From Dactylis glomerata (Eukaryota > Streptophyta > Magnoliopsida > Poales > Poaceae), in assembly GCA_007115705.1 (NCBI GenBank), contig QXEO01001030.1, positions 715,353-779,352 on the forward strand: a DNA stretch of 64,000 nt, in the 5' to 3' direction. Within the stretch, counting starts at the first letter, position 1, and the number at the start of each line of letters is the position of its first letter. This document shows, one piece after another, positions 34,305 through 44,250 of the stretch. A program made the position numbers and the translations under genes. The notes under the pieces are model-generated. The model saw only the letters and a list, made by a program, of their open reading frames with translations. It had not been told where the DNA came from and searched no databases.

Positions 34305-37300
34305 TTACTGGGCGGCCGTTGCGTCGCCATCGTCGCCGTCGGCGCCATCGCTGGAGCTGGATGTCGTCCCCTCGCTGGAGTCCGTCGCCTCTTCGCTGCC
34401 GGATTCTGTGGAGCCGGAGGCCTCGCCGCTAGAGGAGCTCGGGGCGGACGCGCCAGGGCGGGCGTAGAGGGCCTGCAACCGTTGAAGGGCGAAGTTCAAC
34501 CGCCCTGCCCTGGCTTCCGCCGCGCGGTCAGGAGTTCCGGACGGCGGGGGTGGCGGCCTCCGCAGTACCTCTTCCAGCTTGAGGTCGGGGCGGAGGCGTT
34601 GGATGTTGGAGAAGATCCTCGTTCCCGCGAGCCCCAGCAGCTCCCGGCACTCGGCGTCGATGAGATCCAGGACCTTCGCCGACGCGCCGTCCAGCTCTTC
34701 GGCCAGCTGGCTGAAGAAGAGCAGGATCGACCCATCGTCCTCAGGGACGGTGGGCAGGTTCAGCCCGTGGATGCCCAGGCGGTGCGCCGCCGCCATGACG
34801 CGGGCTGAGAACCCGCGGAACATCTGCACCCGCTGCCTCCGCAGCACGTTCGCCTCCTCTTCAGCGTCCCTGAGCTCCTGGAGCTCTCCGGCCATCTCCA
34901 CGCCTTGCAGGGCCGACGCCGAGTTCTCCTCCTCAAGCCTCTGCACGTCGCGCCGGAGCGCGGCGATGGTGGCGTCGGCTTCAGCAAGGGCGCGCTCGGC
35001 GCCCTGGCGCACCTCGTGCGCTCCCTTCAGCTCGGCCTCCATGTCGCGGACCCGGCGTTCCAGGGTCTCGCGCTTCTGCTTGTACATCAGGAGGGCGGCG
35101 TCGTTCTTGGAGCGGAAGTCCGCGCGGCACGCCTCGGTGGTCTCTTTGCGCTTCCGCTCGAACTCCTGCTCCATGTTGACCCGTCACTGGTTCAGCATGT
35201 GGTCCATCTTCGCCTGGAGAGAAGCCTCGCGCTGGTTCAGCGCCTCCTGTTGCCGAGCCAGCTCGGCGGTGGTCTGGCTGGTCATCTCCTCCCAGCTCTC
35301 CAGGGCCTCCCGCTCCCTGTTGAGCCGGTCCTCGAGGGCTTGGAGCTGCTCCTCTCGGAGGCGAAGTCCCCGCTCGCGCTCGCGAGCCTCTGCTTCTCGG
35401 ACGGCGAGCCCAGCCTCTTGCAGGCTCAGGCTCTCCGCCCGGGAGTCCGCGCTCTCCTCACGAGCGTGGAGGAGGGCCTCCCGGTCCTCGACCTCTTCTA
35501 GCCTCTGCTGGGCGTTGGCGAGAAGGCCGTCGGCGTTCGTCCTGGCCTGGTCCAGGAGGTGTTGAGCCGCCCGCTTGGCCTCCTCCCCAGCCAGGGCTGG
35601 GTTGGGAGGCCCGACGGTGGGGGGGATCTTCTAGCGCGCTTCGGAGACAATCTTCATGGCCTCTTCGTGCGCCCTGGCCAGGACTCCCCTCGCCGATTCC
35701 CTGGCGTTCGCCAGAGCTTCCTCGGCCTCCTCGACCGCGCTGGCGCGGATCTCCTCGGCCTCCTTCCTCGCTCGTTCGCGGCGCTCGGCGGCGCGCTGGT
35801 CCAGGAGGCGACACCTCTCCGTGGCTTGGTGCAGGAGGGCCCAGCCCTCGTCGATCTGCGCCAGCTCGGCGGAGCGCGCCCTGGCGACCTCGTCGCGGAG
35901 GGCGCCGGTAGCGGCCGCGAGCACCCTCTCCCATGGGTCGTCGGCGTGGGGCTCGGCGGCGATCCTCGCGGGCCTCCCCAGTATCTCCGGCAGGGGAGGC
36001 GATGCCGCCCTGGAGGGCTCTGGCGCGGTGGAGGTCGTCCCCCTGGGCTCGGGGGCTGTCCCCGAGCTGGGCGGTGCGGCGGTTCGCGCCGGAGGTGCCT
36101 CCGGGGTGGTTGTGGTGCTAGCAACAGAGGGGGCAGCAGCAGCTGCCCCCATCGTATCTGGTGTGCCCCCTGCGCTAGGGGGCTCGGTCGTGCCGGGAGC
36201 CGCGGCGGCTCCCGGGGCGGACTGCGCGTCTGCGGACGCGCGATCCTCTTCTTCTCCGGCGGCGCACGGCGGCGTCGCCGGTGTGGTCGTGGCCGCCGGG
36301 TCAGGGCCCGGCGTGGTCTGGCTGGTCTTCCTCTTCTTCTTCTCCTCCTTCTTCTCCTCGGCGTCCCTGGAGAGGAAAGGGTAAGGGGATGAGGTCAGGG
36401 GAAAGGTAAGGCAAAAAGGTAAAAGTCTTTGTGCATGAACACTCACGAGGCGTCCCGCTCCACCCATCCTCTTTTGCTCGGGAGGTGGGGGCGGGGGCGC
36501 GGAGGATTCGCCCGCCGGCTTCTTCCCTCGGGAGGTCCCGGCCTCGGGGTTCCGGCTGGCGCGTTCATCGTTGAACTTGGAGCGGCGCTCCGCCTCCAGG
36601 CGGGCTCGGCGCCCCTCTTCCTCCAGGTCTCGTGAGGAGGACGCGTCGGCATCTCCCCCGGTGGGCTGGTCTGGCGAGGAGGAGGAGTTGTCGGAGGAAT
36701 CTGAGAGCACCACGGTGCCCTCAGGACGCCTCCGGCGGACCAGCCGCCCACCGGACTCCGCGTCGTCGTCGCTGTCGTCGTCGTCTCTTGAGGCCGAGGA
36801 CCCCGCTCCCCGAGCTGCCGAGTCCTGCTCCGAGCTTGCCGCTGGCGCGCTCGGGAGGGGACCAGGCATGACGCCATCGGCAAGGAATGGCCCCCAGGCA
36901 TTGAACTTCAAGACCCCCGCCGTAGAGCGACTGATCTCCCGTACGCCCAGGCAATAGATCGGGAGGGCATTTCGCGGGATGGCGGGGATGGCAGCAGAAG
37001 AGAAGAAGGCTCTTATTACCTCCTCCCGAGCGTCGGCGTTGAGCTCGCCGATGTGGAGCCTGAGGTTGTCTCCGGACCTGTGCATCCAGATCTCCCGGCG
37101 GTGGTCCTGCAGGGGGGCGATGCGTCGGGTGACAAACTCCACCCCGACCATGGTCCCTATAACACCGGCCTTCCGGAGATCTCGGATCCGCGGGCGGAGC
37201 GTCTTCAGGGCTTCCTCCGGCAGGGCCTCGCTGGCCCAGGTGGTGAGCTTGACGGGAGGGATCCCCGTCACGAGGAAGAGCTCCGATTCTTCGAGGGTGT

Positions 37301-37835
37301 CGACGAAGAACCAGCGGCTCCGGAAGTCCTCGACTTTCTTCATCCACTTCAGGTCGATGAAGTCGCCCTCTGTCCCGGCGGTGGCGATGAAGGAGACGCA
37401 TCCGGAACTCTGGTTGAGCCCAGAGGACCGGAGGGAGAAGAGGTGGCGGAAGTACGCCACCGACGGCTTGATGCCGATCCAGGCCTCGCAGGCGTAGGCG
37501 AAGACCGCCAGCAAGGTGACGGACTTGGGATGCAGGTGGATGGCCTGGATCCCGTAGGTCTCCAGGATCGCCAGGAAAAAGGGGGAGAACAGCGGCAGCA
37601 GGCCGACGAAGACGGAGAAGAGGAAGAAGGGCTGCGCTGTCGCAGGCAGAGTGTCCCGCGGCGCGCGGCCGTGCCAGATGCGGGTGGCGCCCCACTCGTT
37701 TTTGCTGCTCCCGACCATCTCTCGGACGGTCGGGAGCTCGCGGCTGCTCTTGATGCGGGATTCAAGCAGGGGCGCCGCCGGTCGCGGCGTCGCTCCGGAA
37801 GACCTCGCTGCTCCGATGGCCCAGCGCGGTGCCAT
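34305..37835 (-). pseudogene. Antisense ORF of the LARD-like element: 'putative gypsy type transposon' domain plus coiled coil
   Basis: One minus-strand frame runs about 1,177 codons from the ATG at 37835 to a stop at 34305. Only two in-frame stops break it, a TAG at 35631-35633 and a TGA at 35184-35186. The N-terminal third (PLFSPFFLAILETYGIQ, HLHPKSVTLLAVFAYACEAW, GIKPSVAYFRHLF, SRWFFVDTLEESELFLV) resembles the Pfam family called putative gypsy type transposon (I recall PF04195). An acidic/Ser-rich and Pro/Thr/Ala-rich linker follows, then a long Glu/Arg/Ala coiled coil and an acidic Ser-rich end. A GT-AG pair at 36446/36367 could be an 80-bp intron, but removing it would change frame. The gene is opposite to the element's transcription and its function is unknown. 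Confidence 0.75.
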
Positions 37836-38235
37836 TGCTCTGGGCAGGGGCGAGGTGCAGCGGGAAGATTGGAAGCTAGAAGGGATTTGGATGCGCAAGA
37901 TCTTCAGAGGGGAGGTGGCGGCGGTGGTGTGTTGTGGGAAAGGAGGAAAGAGCCTTCCCTGCCAAGCTTTTAAGGGGGCAGCCAGGGCGCGGTTTCCGAA
38001 GCGTCGGCCTTGACGCGACGGTTCGAAAAACGCCCGTTGCCCCACTACGCACGACCCCCACGCCGCTTCGCTCCGCCAGTTGCGGGGGTGCCACGTGCCC
38101 GCGATCTCCACTTCTTCACATGGTCCTCTGACCGCGCAGTTGACGCGTGCCGTTGGAGGGCCCAGCAGCTTCGGGGGCCCCCGACCCTTCGCTTCCTCAA
38201 GAGGGCGCGGTGTGGGCCGGGCTCCCGGGGGCTAC

Positions 38236-39153
38236 TGTCGGTGTTCTGGATACCGGGGTATCCCGGTCCACCTGCTCCTGGGCCCCGTCATCGGCCCATC
38301 GTCAGCCCAGGGGAGAATCAACAATCTTCGCTACGGAGAAGACCCTCACGAGGAGGCGCCTCGTGAGGAGAACGACGACAGAAACCGCTAAGGACCCGAA
38401 GACCTCCTCACGAGCCCTGCTGGTGAGGAGAGGAGGTACGCCCACGTCAGCCTAGCACGTTTCCGTGCGGGGCAAGAAGCTGGCGGGCAGAAGACCGCGT
38501 ACCGCCCACGCTACCCCCGACAGGGTGGAGACCAACTTTCTCTGTGCCTGCCCAAAGCGGCACAGTGGCAGTTGGCCACCCCCCTAAATATAGCATGGAC
38601 GGTGCAGGGCGCCAGAGGAAGACGTCAGCCTCCTCCACCCACTCCTGTGGACCGGCGCCGCTACCCTACGAAGACCAAGTCTACAGAAGAACATAGTCTA
38701 CAGCTGTCCTCCCTCCTTGGCCGTGTGTGGCAACCCCTTCCCCAAGAAGATAAGGGGAAGGAGGACCTTGGCGCTATAAAAGGAGGGAGAGGCCACCCCT
38801 TAGAGGGGATCCGGTCTAATCTGATCTTCATCTTCTTCGAGCTGCTAGTTGGGCACGCAGGTTCTTCAACCTCTGGCCAACTAGAGCTTTATAACCAAGG
38901 CCTTGTACTCCTCGCGAGGTGTCGCGTCGCAATACAAGAAGGCAGGAAGTAGGGGTTTTACCTCACCACGAGGGCCCTGAACCTGGGTAAAGCTCGGTCT
39001 CCCTCTCTGCAGTGCGTTGCGCGTCCGACAATCGAGGCTTCCGTCACCGTGTTTCGTTGCGATCCAAGATCTCACACGTTCAGCCCCCTGCGATCGAATC
39101 CTTGGGTCCGTCGCGTGGTACCCCGTGTTCTTGTGACACGAAATCCATCGACA
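38236..39153 (+). repeat. 3' LTR of the LARD-like element (918 bp)
   Basis: About six substitutions from the 5' LTR by eye, for example cagggAggag versus cagggTggag and cctgcgTtcg versus cctgcgAtcg. TSD AGGAC follows directly. Confidence 0.95.
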
Positions 39154-39158
39154 AGGAC

Positions 39159-40568
39159 TCCAGCTTGGGCGATCCGATCTTGGAGCACTATAAGCTTCAT
39201 CGCCTTCGATCGGTCAGCCCATAAGCTATCCGCAATCTAATTAGCATGAGTCTGAGCTGCACGAAGGTGCGCGTTTACGCGCCGGGCTTCAGCTTCGCTG
39301 TCGAGGCATACATCTGCAGAAATGGGAAGAATGTCACGTCTAGCGAACATGGAACAGAAATAGATCAAGAGCTCGAAAGACTCACATTTCATGGCTTTCC
39401 CAAGGTTCTCGATTTCCTCGAGAAGGAACTTTTCGGCATCTGTAGCCCGCGAAGCTTTGGAAAGAGCAATGTCGACCTTGGCAGTAACTATCTTCAGCTG
39501 ATGCTGAGCGTTCTTAAGTTGGTCACGCAAGGATCGAACCAAAGAGAGCTCGCTCGCGGAAGGTACTCTCCTCTTAATAGCGCGGGAAGAGCTAGCAACC
39601 ATCTCATACAAAATAGGCCAGGCATCGGGGCCAGCTAACGTACCCTGCACAGGAGGCCCCAGTTACAAGCATTCATGGGGAATCGAGACGCAAACAATTG
39701 CAAAACACATCGAAGGAAAGTGGCAAAATAAACAGCAGCAGTTTTACAATAAGCGATGTCCACAAGCTAGCCACGACCTCCGAAGTAGCATCACACTGTC
39801 AATTACAAGCACGGTAAGTTCTTCGGAAACTAAGTCGAACTACCAGCGGCCTTGCTGGAAGGTGCACCTGACTCAGGATTGGAGATGTCGCGAACGCGGT
39901 CAAGTGTCGGCCGGACCTTCGCCAGGAGATCTCTCACCTCCTGGCAGAGGCGCTCGGCGCCACCGACACTCGACTCGAGCCCAGCGGGCTCCTTCATTGC
40001 CCCGGTATCCAGCTCAGCAGCAGCTTCACAAAGAAGCACGATCCCCAGTCAGGATTAGAAGTAATCGACACGAATCACTTAATAAAGAGATGGCAAAGGC
40101 TTACCGCACAAGGTATCAAGGACGGCCTGCAAGCGTTGGTGCAGGCCCTTCTCCTTAGACTCGGCCTCCAGACGACGCTGAGTGGCGAGCTCTTGAGCCT
40201 TGGTCGATTCAGCTTTAAGCCGGGCAACTTCTTCGGCCAGCCCATCAGCTTTCGCCGTCAACACAGATTTTTCGGCCGCAAGATCGTCCAGCTGAGCTTT
40301 TAGTGACGTCTTGTCGGCGGCCACCTGAGTCACAATTCCTGCCCATTCGAGGGATAGCAAACTAAGAACAGAAGTAACAGGTGCCGAAACAAAAAGGCAG
40401 AGGGAAGAAGACATCACTTACGGCGCACATCTTCCAGCTGCGTTGATAATCGATAGTTTTCTTCCTCCTGAGCAAGAAAGTTCTTGCACACCTTTAATAA
40501 GTCCCTGACAACGGGCTAAACAAGCAGAAGCAAAGATGAGATCTCGAATAATTGTTTGGAGGGCAAGC
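39159..40568 (-). pseudogene. Antisense gene of the host Tat element, middle exons (coiled coil)
   Basis: Minus-strand exons separated by GT-AG introns. One donor reads GTAAGTG on the minus strand near 40425, followed by an acceptor CAG near 40336. Another donor, GTAAGCC, is near 40107. A third, GTGAGTC, is near 39386, with an acceptor CTGCAG near 39314. Encoded pieces are heptad-rich (LKAQLDDLAAEKSVLTAKAD, LAEEVARLKAEST, CQEVRDLLAKVRPTLDRVRD). This is the central coiled-coil part of the gene whose N terminus is at 49386-51093 and C terminus at 31739-32041. Confidence 0.6.
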
Positions 40569-40573
40569 CCAAG

Positions 40574-40908
40574 TGACGAGGGTTAACTCGACAAATGTCC
40601 TAGGTGAAGGACTTAGGATCGGGGAGATAGGGCATCAGATGAACTCGAAGGTAAAGTTAGTCGAAATAGGTGTATATCGAAAGTAAACTTGGGTGTTGAA
40701 CCTGGCCTGCTTTCAATCTGCCCTACACCGTCCCCTCCTGGCCCCTATATATAGGTGGCCAGGTCTCGAGGATCGGGTAGGGTCCGATACAGATTACAAT
40801 ATCGACATATGGTAAGAACTCGTATCTCGACTATTATTACAATAGGGCCTAGATAAACGGGCCTCAGGGGTACTCAACTAGCGGGCTCTATCAGCTATAC
40901 CCTTGTCA
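40574..40908 (-). repeat. 3' LTR of the minus-strand Tat element (335 bp)
   Basis: On the minus strand it starts TGACAAGGGTATAGC and ends CCCTCGTCA, with a TATA-like CTATATATAGG near 40746-40756. Confidence 0.95.
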
Positions 40909-41830
40909 GTAGCCCCTGAGATTCTACCAGAATTGTAGATTCGGGTTGAATCTCTAATCTTTAAATCTTCGACTTGATCAGTTCTTCGATATCTTCAAAT
41001 CTTCGACTTGGTCTTTCGACTTATGATAATATCTCGCAAGGGGTTTTGATGAACAAGCCTGACAACTCTGACGGATCAAGAGGTCAGTTAACTGCCGGAA
41101 CAGATACTTGCCACGTACTTCAAATTCAATCCCCTTGGACTTGAATTCGGGATACCGGTCAAACCCATTCTTTTGCCGCATTTAGGACTTACAAAGAATG
41201 AGTCCCAGTGGTTCTCAGGGTACCCAGTGCGTCCACCAGGATTTTCTTCGTGTCATAGACACGGATACATACCAGCAGAGCGCATCCATGTGCGTATACC
41301 AGGCCACACAGGACGGATCCCGGGGTCTTACCTTCGTGATAAATCACGGCATTCGAGTTTCGTTGCAATAACGTAACTTGAGAATCACATGTCGTAGTCT
41401 CGTTTGACTGATGGAATATCAAAGAATTTCGAATTATATTAACTTCTCACGAGTAACTCCCGATGGGAGTAGTCGCTCTATATTTTGTCGACTATGTAGT
41501 CGAAGTTTCATGGTTATCGAAATGTTGAGCGGCTCTTCATCTTTATTGCTGATTCTTTTATTTTCTATCGGGTGCGCGCTCAGCGCTCCCGATGGGAGTA
41601 GCCCCCGAGGCTATGGTTGGATACTTGTAGTCAATCATAGGCTCAAATTGACTTCCTCTATTCCTTCTTCTTTTTCATGTTGTAAGCCCCCGAGCCCAAG
41701 GCGAGGTTTCCCGTACTTTCTGTGATACATTCTTTTTTACTTTGTTATTATTGTCTGCTATGTGCAGAATTTAACTCCTTTGTAAATATTTTATGGGCCT
41801 TGTTTTCGTGGAGGCCCGTTAATATGTGCT
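40909..41830 (+). other. Non-coding 3' region of the minus-strand Tat element, upstream of the B3 gene
   Basis: It holds no supported ORF. Polypurine-tract-like sequences in the element's sense direction recur here: CTCAGGGGCTAC at 40909-40920 (minus, the working tract), CCTCGGGGGCTAC at 41598-41610 (minus) and CTCGGGGGCTTA at 41683-41694 (minus). For the plus-strand B3 gene this region is the promoter. It has site II-like TGGGCC and GGCCCG motifs at about 41793 and 41813, just before the TATA box. Confidence 0.5.
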
Positions 41831-41840
41831 TATAAATAAA
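41831..41840 (+). promoter_or_regulatory. TATA box of the antisense B3-domain gene
   Basis: TATAAATAAA stands 97 bp before the ATG at 41937. Transcription would start near 41865, giving a short leader with AAAAACCCTAAAC and a CT-rich stretch, typical of plant leaders. Confidence 0.65.
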
Positions 41841-41936
41841 GCACCTTTGGTGAGGGTAAAAAACCCTAAACAGATTCCTCCTCAGCCGCATCATCTTCTT
41901 TTTCATCTAGGGTTTCTTTTCTCCCAACTTGTCTCC

Positions 41937-42509
41937 ATGGCTGATGCAGATGGGTCCCGTCTGAACATTGGCTCCCCGACGGCGCCGCGGGGTCGCGGCC
42001 TCCCTCGTGGCAGCAAAAATAAGACAGCACCAGCTGCTGTAGGATCTTCGTCGTCCGCTCCAATAAAGCGGCGTCCCGGCCGTTCGGCCAGGAGTAAGAA
42101 TAAACCAAAGGTGCCTTGCGCTATCCCAGGCCCAAGCGCACCTCCTGGTAACACGTCTTCTCCTCAGCCAAGGATATACTCCTTTTTCTGTATCGCCGGC
42201 GCGCAGTGCCGTGAAATTCAACGGCTGCCGCTAAAGTTCACCCAGTTCATGGATGGACGTGAGTTGCGTGAAGCAATCCTGCGTAAACATTCTGGGGGAG
42301 GAACTCCTTACGAGGTGGAAGTCTGGTATGACGGCGCTGGCGAACAGTACTTCAAGGGTGGCTGGTCACAGTTTGTGGATGATCACGACATCCAGCGAGG
42401 CTTCTTCATAACCTTCGACTTTCATGTTGGCACGTCTAAATTTGATGTGAAGATCTACGATGGTACTCAATGCCAGAAGGAGTACGAAGCTGAAGTACAC
42501 TTCCACTAG
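41937..42509 (+). CDS. B3-type DNA-binding protein gene carried antisense in a Tat retrotransposon
   Basis: 190 codons. The start is the ATG at 41937 (context GTCTCCATGGCT). An open frame upstream has no ATG. Residues 1-80 are basic and Pro/Ser-rich with AT-hook-like PRGRGLPRG (17-25) and KRRPGRSARSK (44-54), the latter also a possible nuclear-localisation signal. Residues about 82-177 look like a plant B3 domain: RLPLKFTQFM (97-106), YEVEVWYDG (125-133), the hallmark FKGGWSQFVDDHDIQRG (139-155), FITFDFHVGTSKFDVKIYD (157-175). The usual Gly-Asp before the last strands is Gly-Phe here. B3 domains bind DNA in plant transcription factors. No stop or frameshift interrupts it, although pol of the same element is dead. 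It has its own TATA box and an AATAAA downstream. Function is unknown; a regulator of the element or of host genes is inference. Confidence 0.78.
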   Translation: MADADGSRLNIGSPTAPRGRGLPRGSKNKTAPAAVGSSSSAPIKRRPGRSARSKNKPKVPCAIPGPSAPPGNTSSPQPRIYSFFCIAGAQCREIQRLPLKFTQFMDGRELREAILRKHSGGGTPYEVEVWYDGAGEQYFKGGWSQFVDDHDIQRGFFITFDFHVGTSKFDVKIYDGTQCQKEYEAEVHFH

Positions 42510-42562
42510 AATCTTCTTTATGTAAGCTCCTTTTCGAGTTGCCTTGTTGCCATGCTATCTGT

Positions 42563-42568
42563 AATAAA
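42563..42568 (+). terminator. Polyadenylation-like signal of the B3 gene
   Basis: AATAAA at 42563-42568 (in GTAATAAATAATCG), 54 bp after the B3 stop codon and before the integrase coding end at 42893, so the two convergent transcripts need not overlap in their coding parts. Confidence 0.55.
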
Positions 42569-42892
42569 TAATCGTATCTGGTTTGATGCTTTTACTTAAT
42601 AGACCATGGGAACAACTCGTTGTTCCGAGGTATGCTTTATATATTATCGGGTTCTTTTGAACCAATTATATTGCTTGAAGAATATCGGGTTGTTGCACAA
42701 CCTAGTAGTATATCTTTAAAGATCTCCATATTGTGATAAACCTTCTTTCGTACGACCCGAGGGTTGAAACCCCCGAGTGGAAAAGTAAAATATTTGTACA
42801 ATTTGTCGAGTTAACCCAAGGAACCCGACCTATGGCCTCATGTTCTGAGTTCGGAGGGTCAACTCGAAGTTACTAATGTTACTAGACTTCTT

Positions 42893-44250
42893 CTATGCGT
42901 AGAAACGTCGTAGCTGCTCCGCATTCCATGGGTTGCTTTCGTCTTTTCCTGTTTTCTTGTCTTGTAGTCGATAAGCTCCTCCTGATATTACTTCTGTGAC
43001 GATGTAAGGTCCCACCCAAGGGGACTCTAACTTGCCGTGGCTGTCCTGCCTGAGTCGTAAGACTAAATCTCCCACCACAAAGGATCGCGGTCGAACTCGA
43101 CTACTATGGTAGTTCCGCAGGCTCTGTTGATACTGCATGGCTCTTTCCAGCGCTTTATCTCTTGCTTCATCTAGTGCATCGACGTCGTCTTGTAACACTT
43201 CTGTTGAAGTTGCTTCGTCGTATGCCATCACTCTTGGAGCTTCGTGTCTAACTTCGACTGGAAGCACGGCTTCTGCGCCGTGGACCAGGAAGAAGGGAGT
43301 TTCTTGAGTAGCTGCGTTAGGCGTGGTTCTTAAACTCTAAAGAACGGAGGGCAGTTCATCTACCCAAGCGCTCTTGGCTTTCTCGAGAGGTGCTAAGAGC
43401 CTCTTTTTTATCCCGTTGCATATTAGGCCATTGGCTTTTTCGACTTGCCCGTTTGTCTTCGGGTGTGCTACGGATGCGAATTTGAGCTTGATTCCCAAAC
43501 CTTCGCAGTAACTCTTGAATTCCTTTGAAGTGAAGTTTGTCCCGTTGTCCATGATGATGTTGTACGGCACACCGAAGCGAAACACTATGGACTTAATGAA
43601 ATTGATTGCTGCTGTCGAATCTTGAGTTGTTACCGGGGCCGCTTCCACCCACTTGGTAAATTTGTCGTGTGCCACTAGCATGTAAATATGCCCTCCTGGC
43701 CAGGATTTGTGCAACTTCCCTACCATATCGAGGCCCCATTGTGCAAAGGGCCAGGACAATGGTATTGGCTGTAACTCTGCTGCTGGCGCGTGTGGTCGAG
43801 ATGCGAATCTTTGACATGCTTCACACTTCCGAACTATATCTTTCGCGTCTTTAATGGCTGTTAGCCAATAAAATCCTGCTCGAAACGCTTTTGCTGCGAT
43901 TGCTCTGCTGCTAGCATGATGGCCACATACTCCGGCGTGTATATCTTTTAATATTACTTGTCCTTCTTGGGGCGTTACGCAACGCTGCAAAATGCCAGTT
44001 ATGCTCTTTTTGTATAATTTCCCTTGCAACACGACAAATGCTTTCGATCGTCGAGTTATTCTCTTGGCTTCCACTGCATCTTCTGGTAACTTCTTATTTA
44101 TCATGTATGCAAGATATGGCTGCATCCAAGTTTCTTCTATCATCATGATTTCTTCGGGTTCTGGCGCACTCTCGTCACTTTTCGCACCAGCCCCCGAGCC
44201 TGCTGCAGTAGTCGAACTTTTGACGCTTTTTATTGATTTTTCCACTATTT
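42893..44250 (-). pseudogene. Integrase of the minus-strand Tat element
   Basis: Minus-strand frame with the HHCC region (GHHASSRAIAAKAF...CEACQRF) and all three acidic residues of the DDE core in context (GLDMVGKL, IMDNGTNF, NGQVEKAN). The C-terminal SH3-like part (SPWVGPYIVTEV, GAYRLQDKKTGK) follows. A TAG at 43337-43339 stands where a Trp codon is expected, and the join to the RT frame near 44250 is shifted by one base. Integrase would insert the cDNA into the genome. This copy cannot give a complete enzyme. Confidence 0.88.

Larger units (their letters stand above)
32042..39153 (+). mobile_element. Pol-less Gypsy-type (LARD-like) element with an antisense ORF (7112 bp)
   Basis: 918-bp LTRs (TGTCGGTGTTCTGG...CCATCGACA) lie at 32042-32959 and 38236-39153, and the TSD AGGAC is at 32037-32041 and 39154-39158. 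A primer site TTTGGCGCGCCAGGTAGG follows the 5' LTR, and GCTCCCGGGGGCTAC precedes the 3' LTR. Only a gag fragment is present in sense. Protease, RT and integrase are missing and replaced by about 3.8 kb holding a large antisense ORF. LTRs differ at about six positions by eye. It is the youngest of the three nested Gypsy elements and must have moved with proteins from elsewhere. Confidence 0.93.

Noticed and set aside
35559..36392. Plus-strand open frames opposite the LARD-like antisense ORF
   Set aside because: Low-complexity Gly/Arg/Leu translations without any domain; the minus strand has recognisable domains, so these are shadows.
36367..36446. An 80-bp GT-AG intron in the LARD-like antisense ORF
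   Set aside because: Splice signals are good, but removing 80 bases would shift out of the Lys/Glu-rich frame that continues downstream, so I left the ORF unspliced and noted the pair only.
41826..41936. A longer N terminus for the B3 protein
   Set aside because: The frame is open upstream, but there is no ATG before 41937 and the TATA box at 41831 falls within it.
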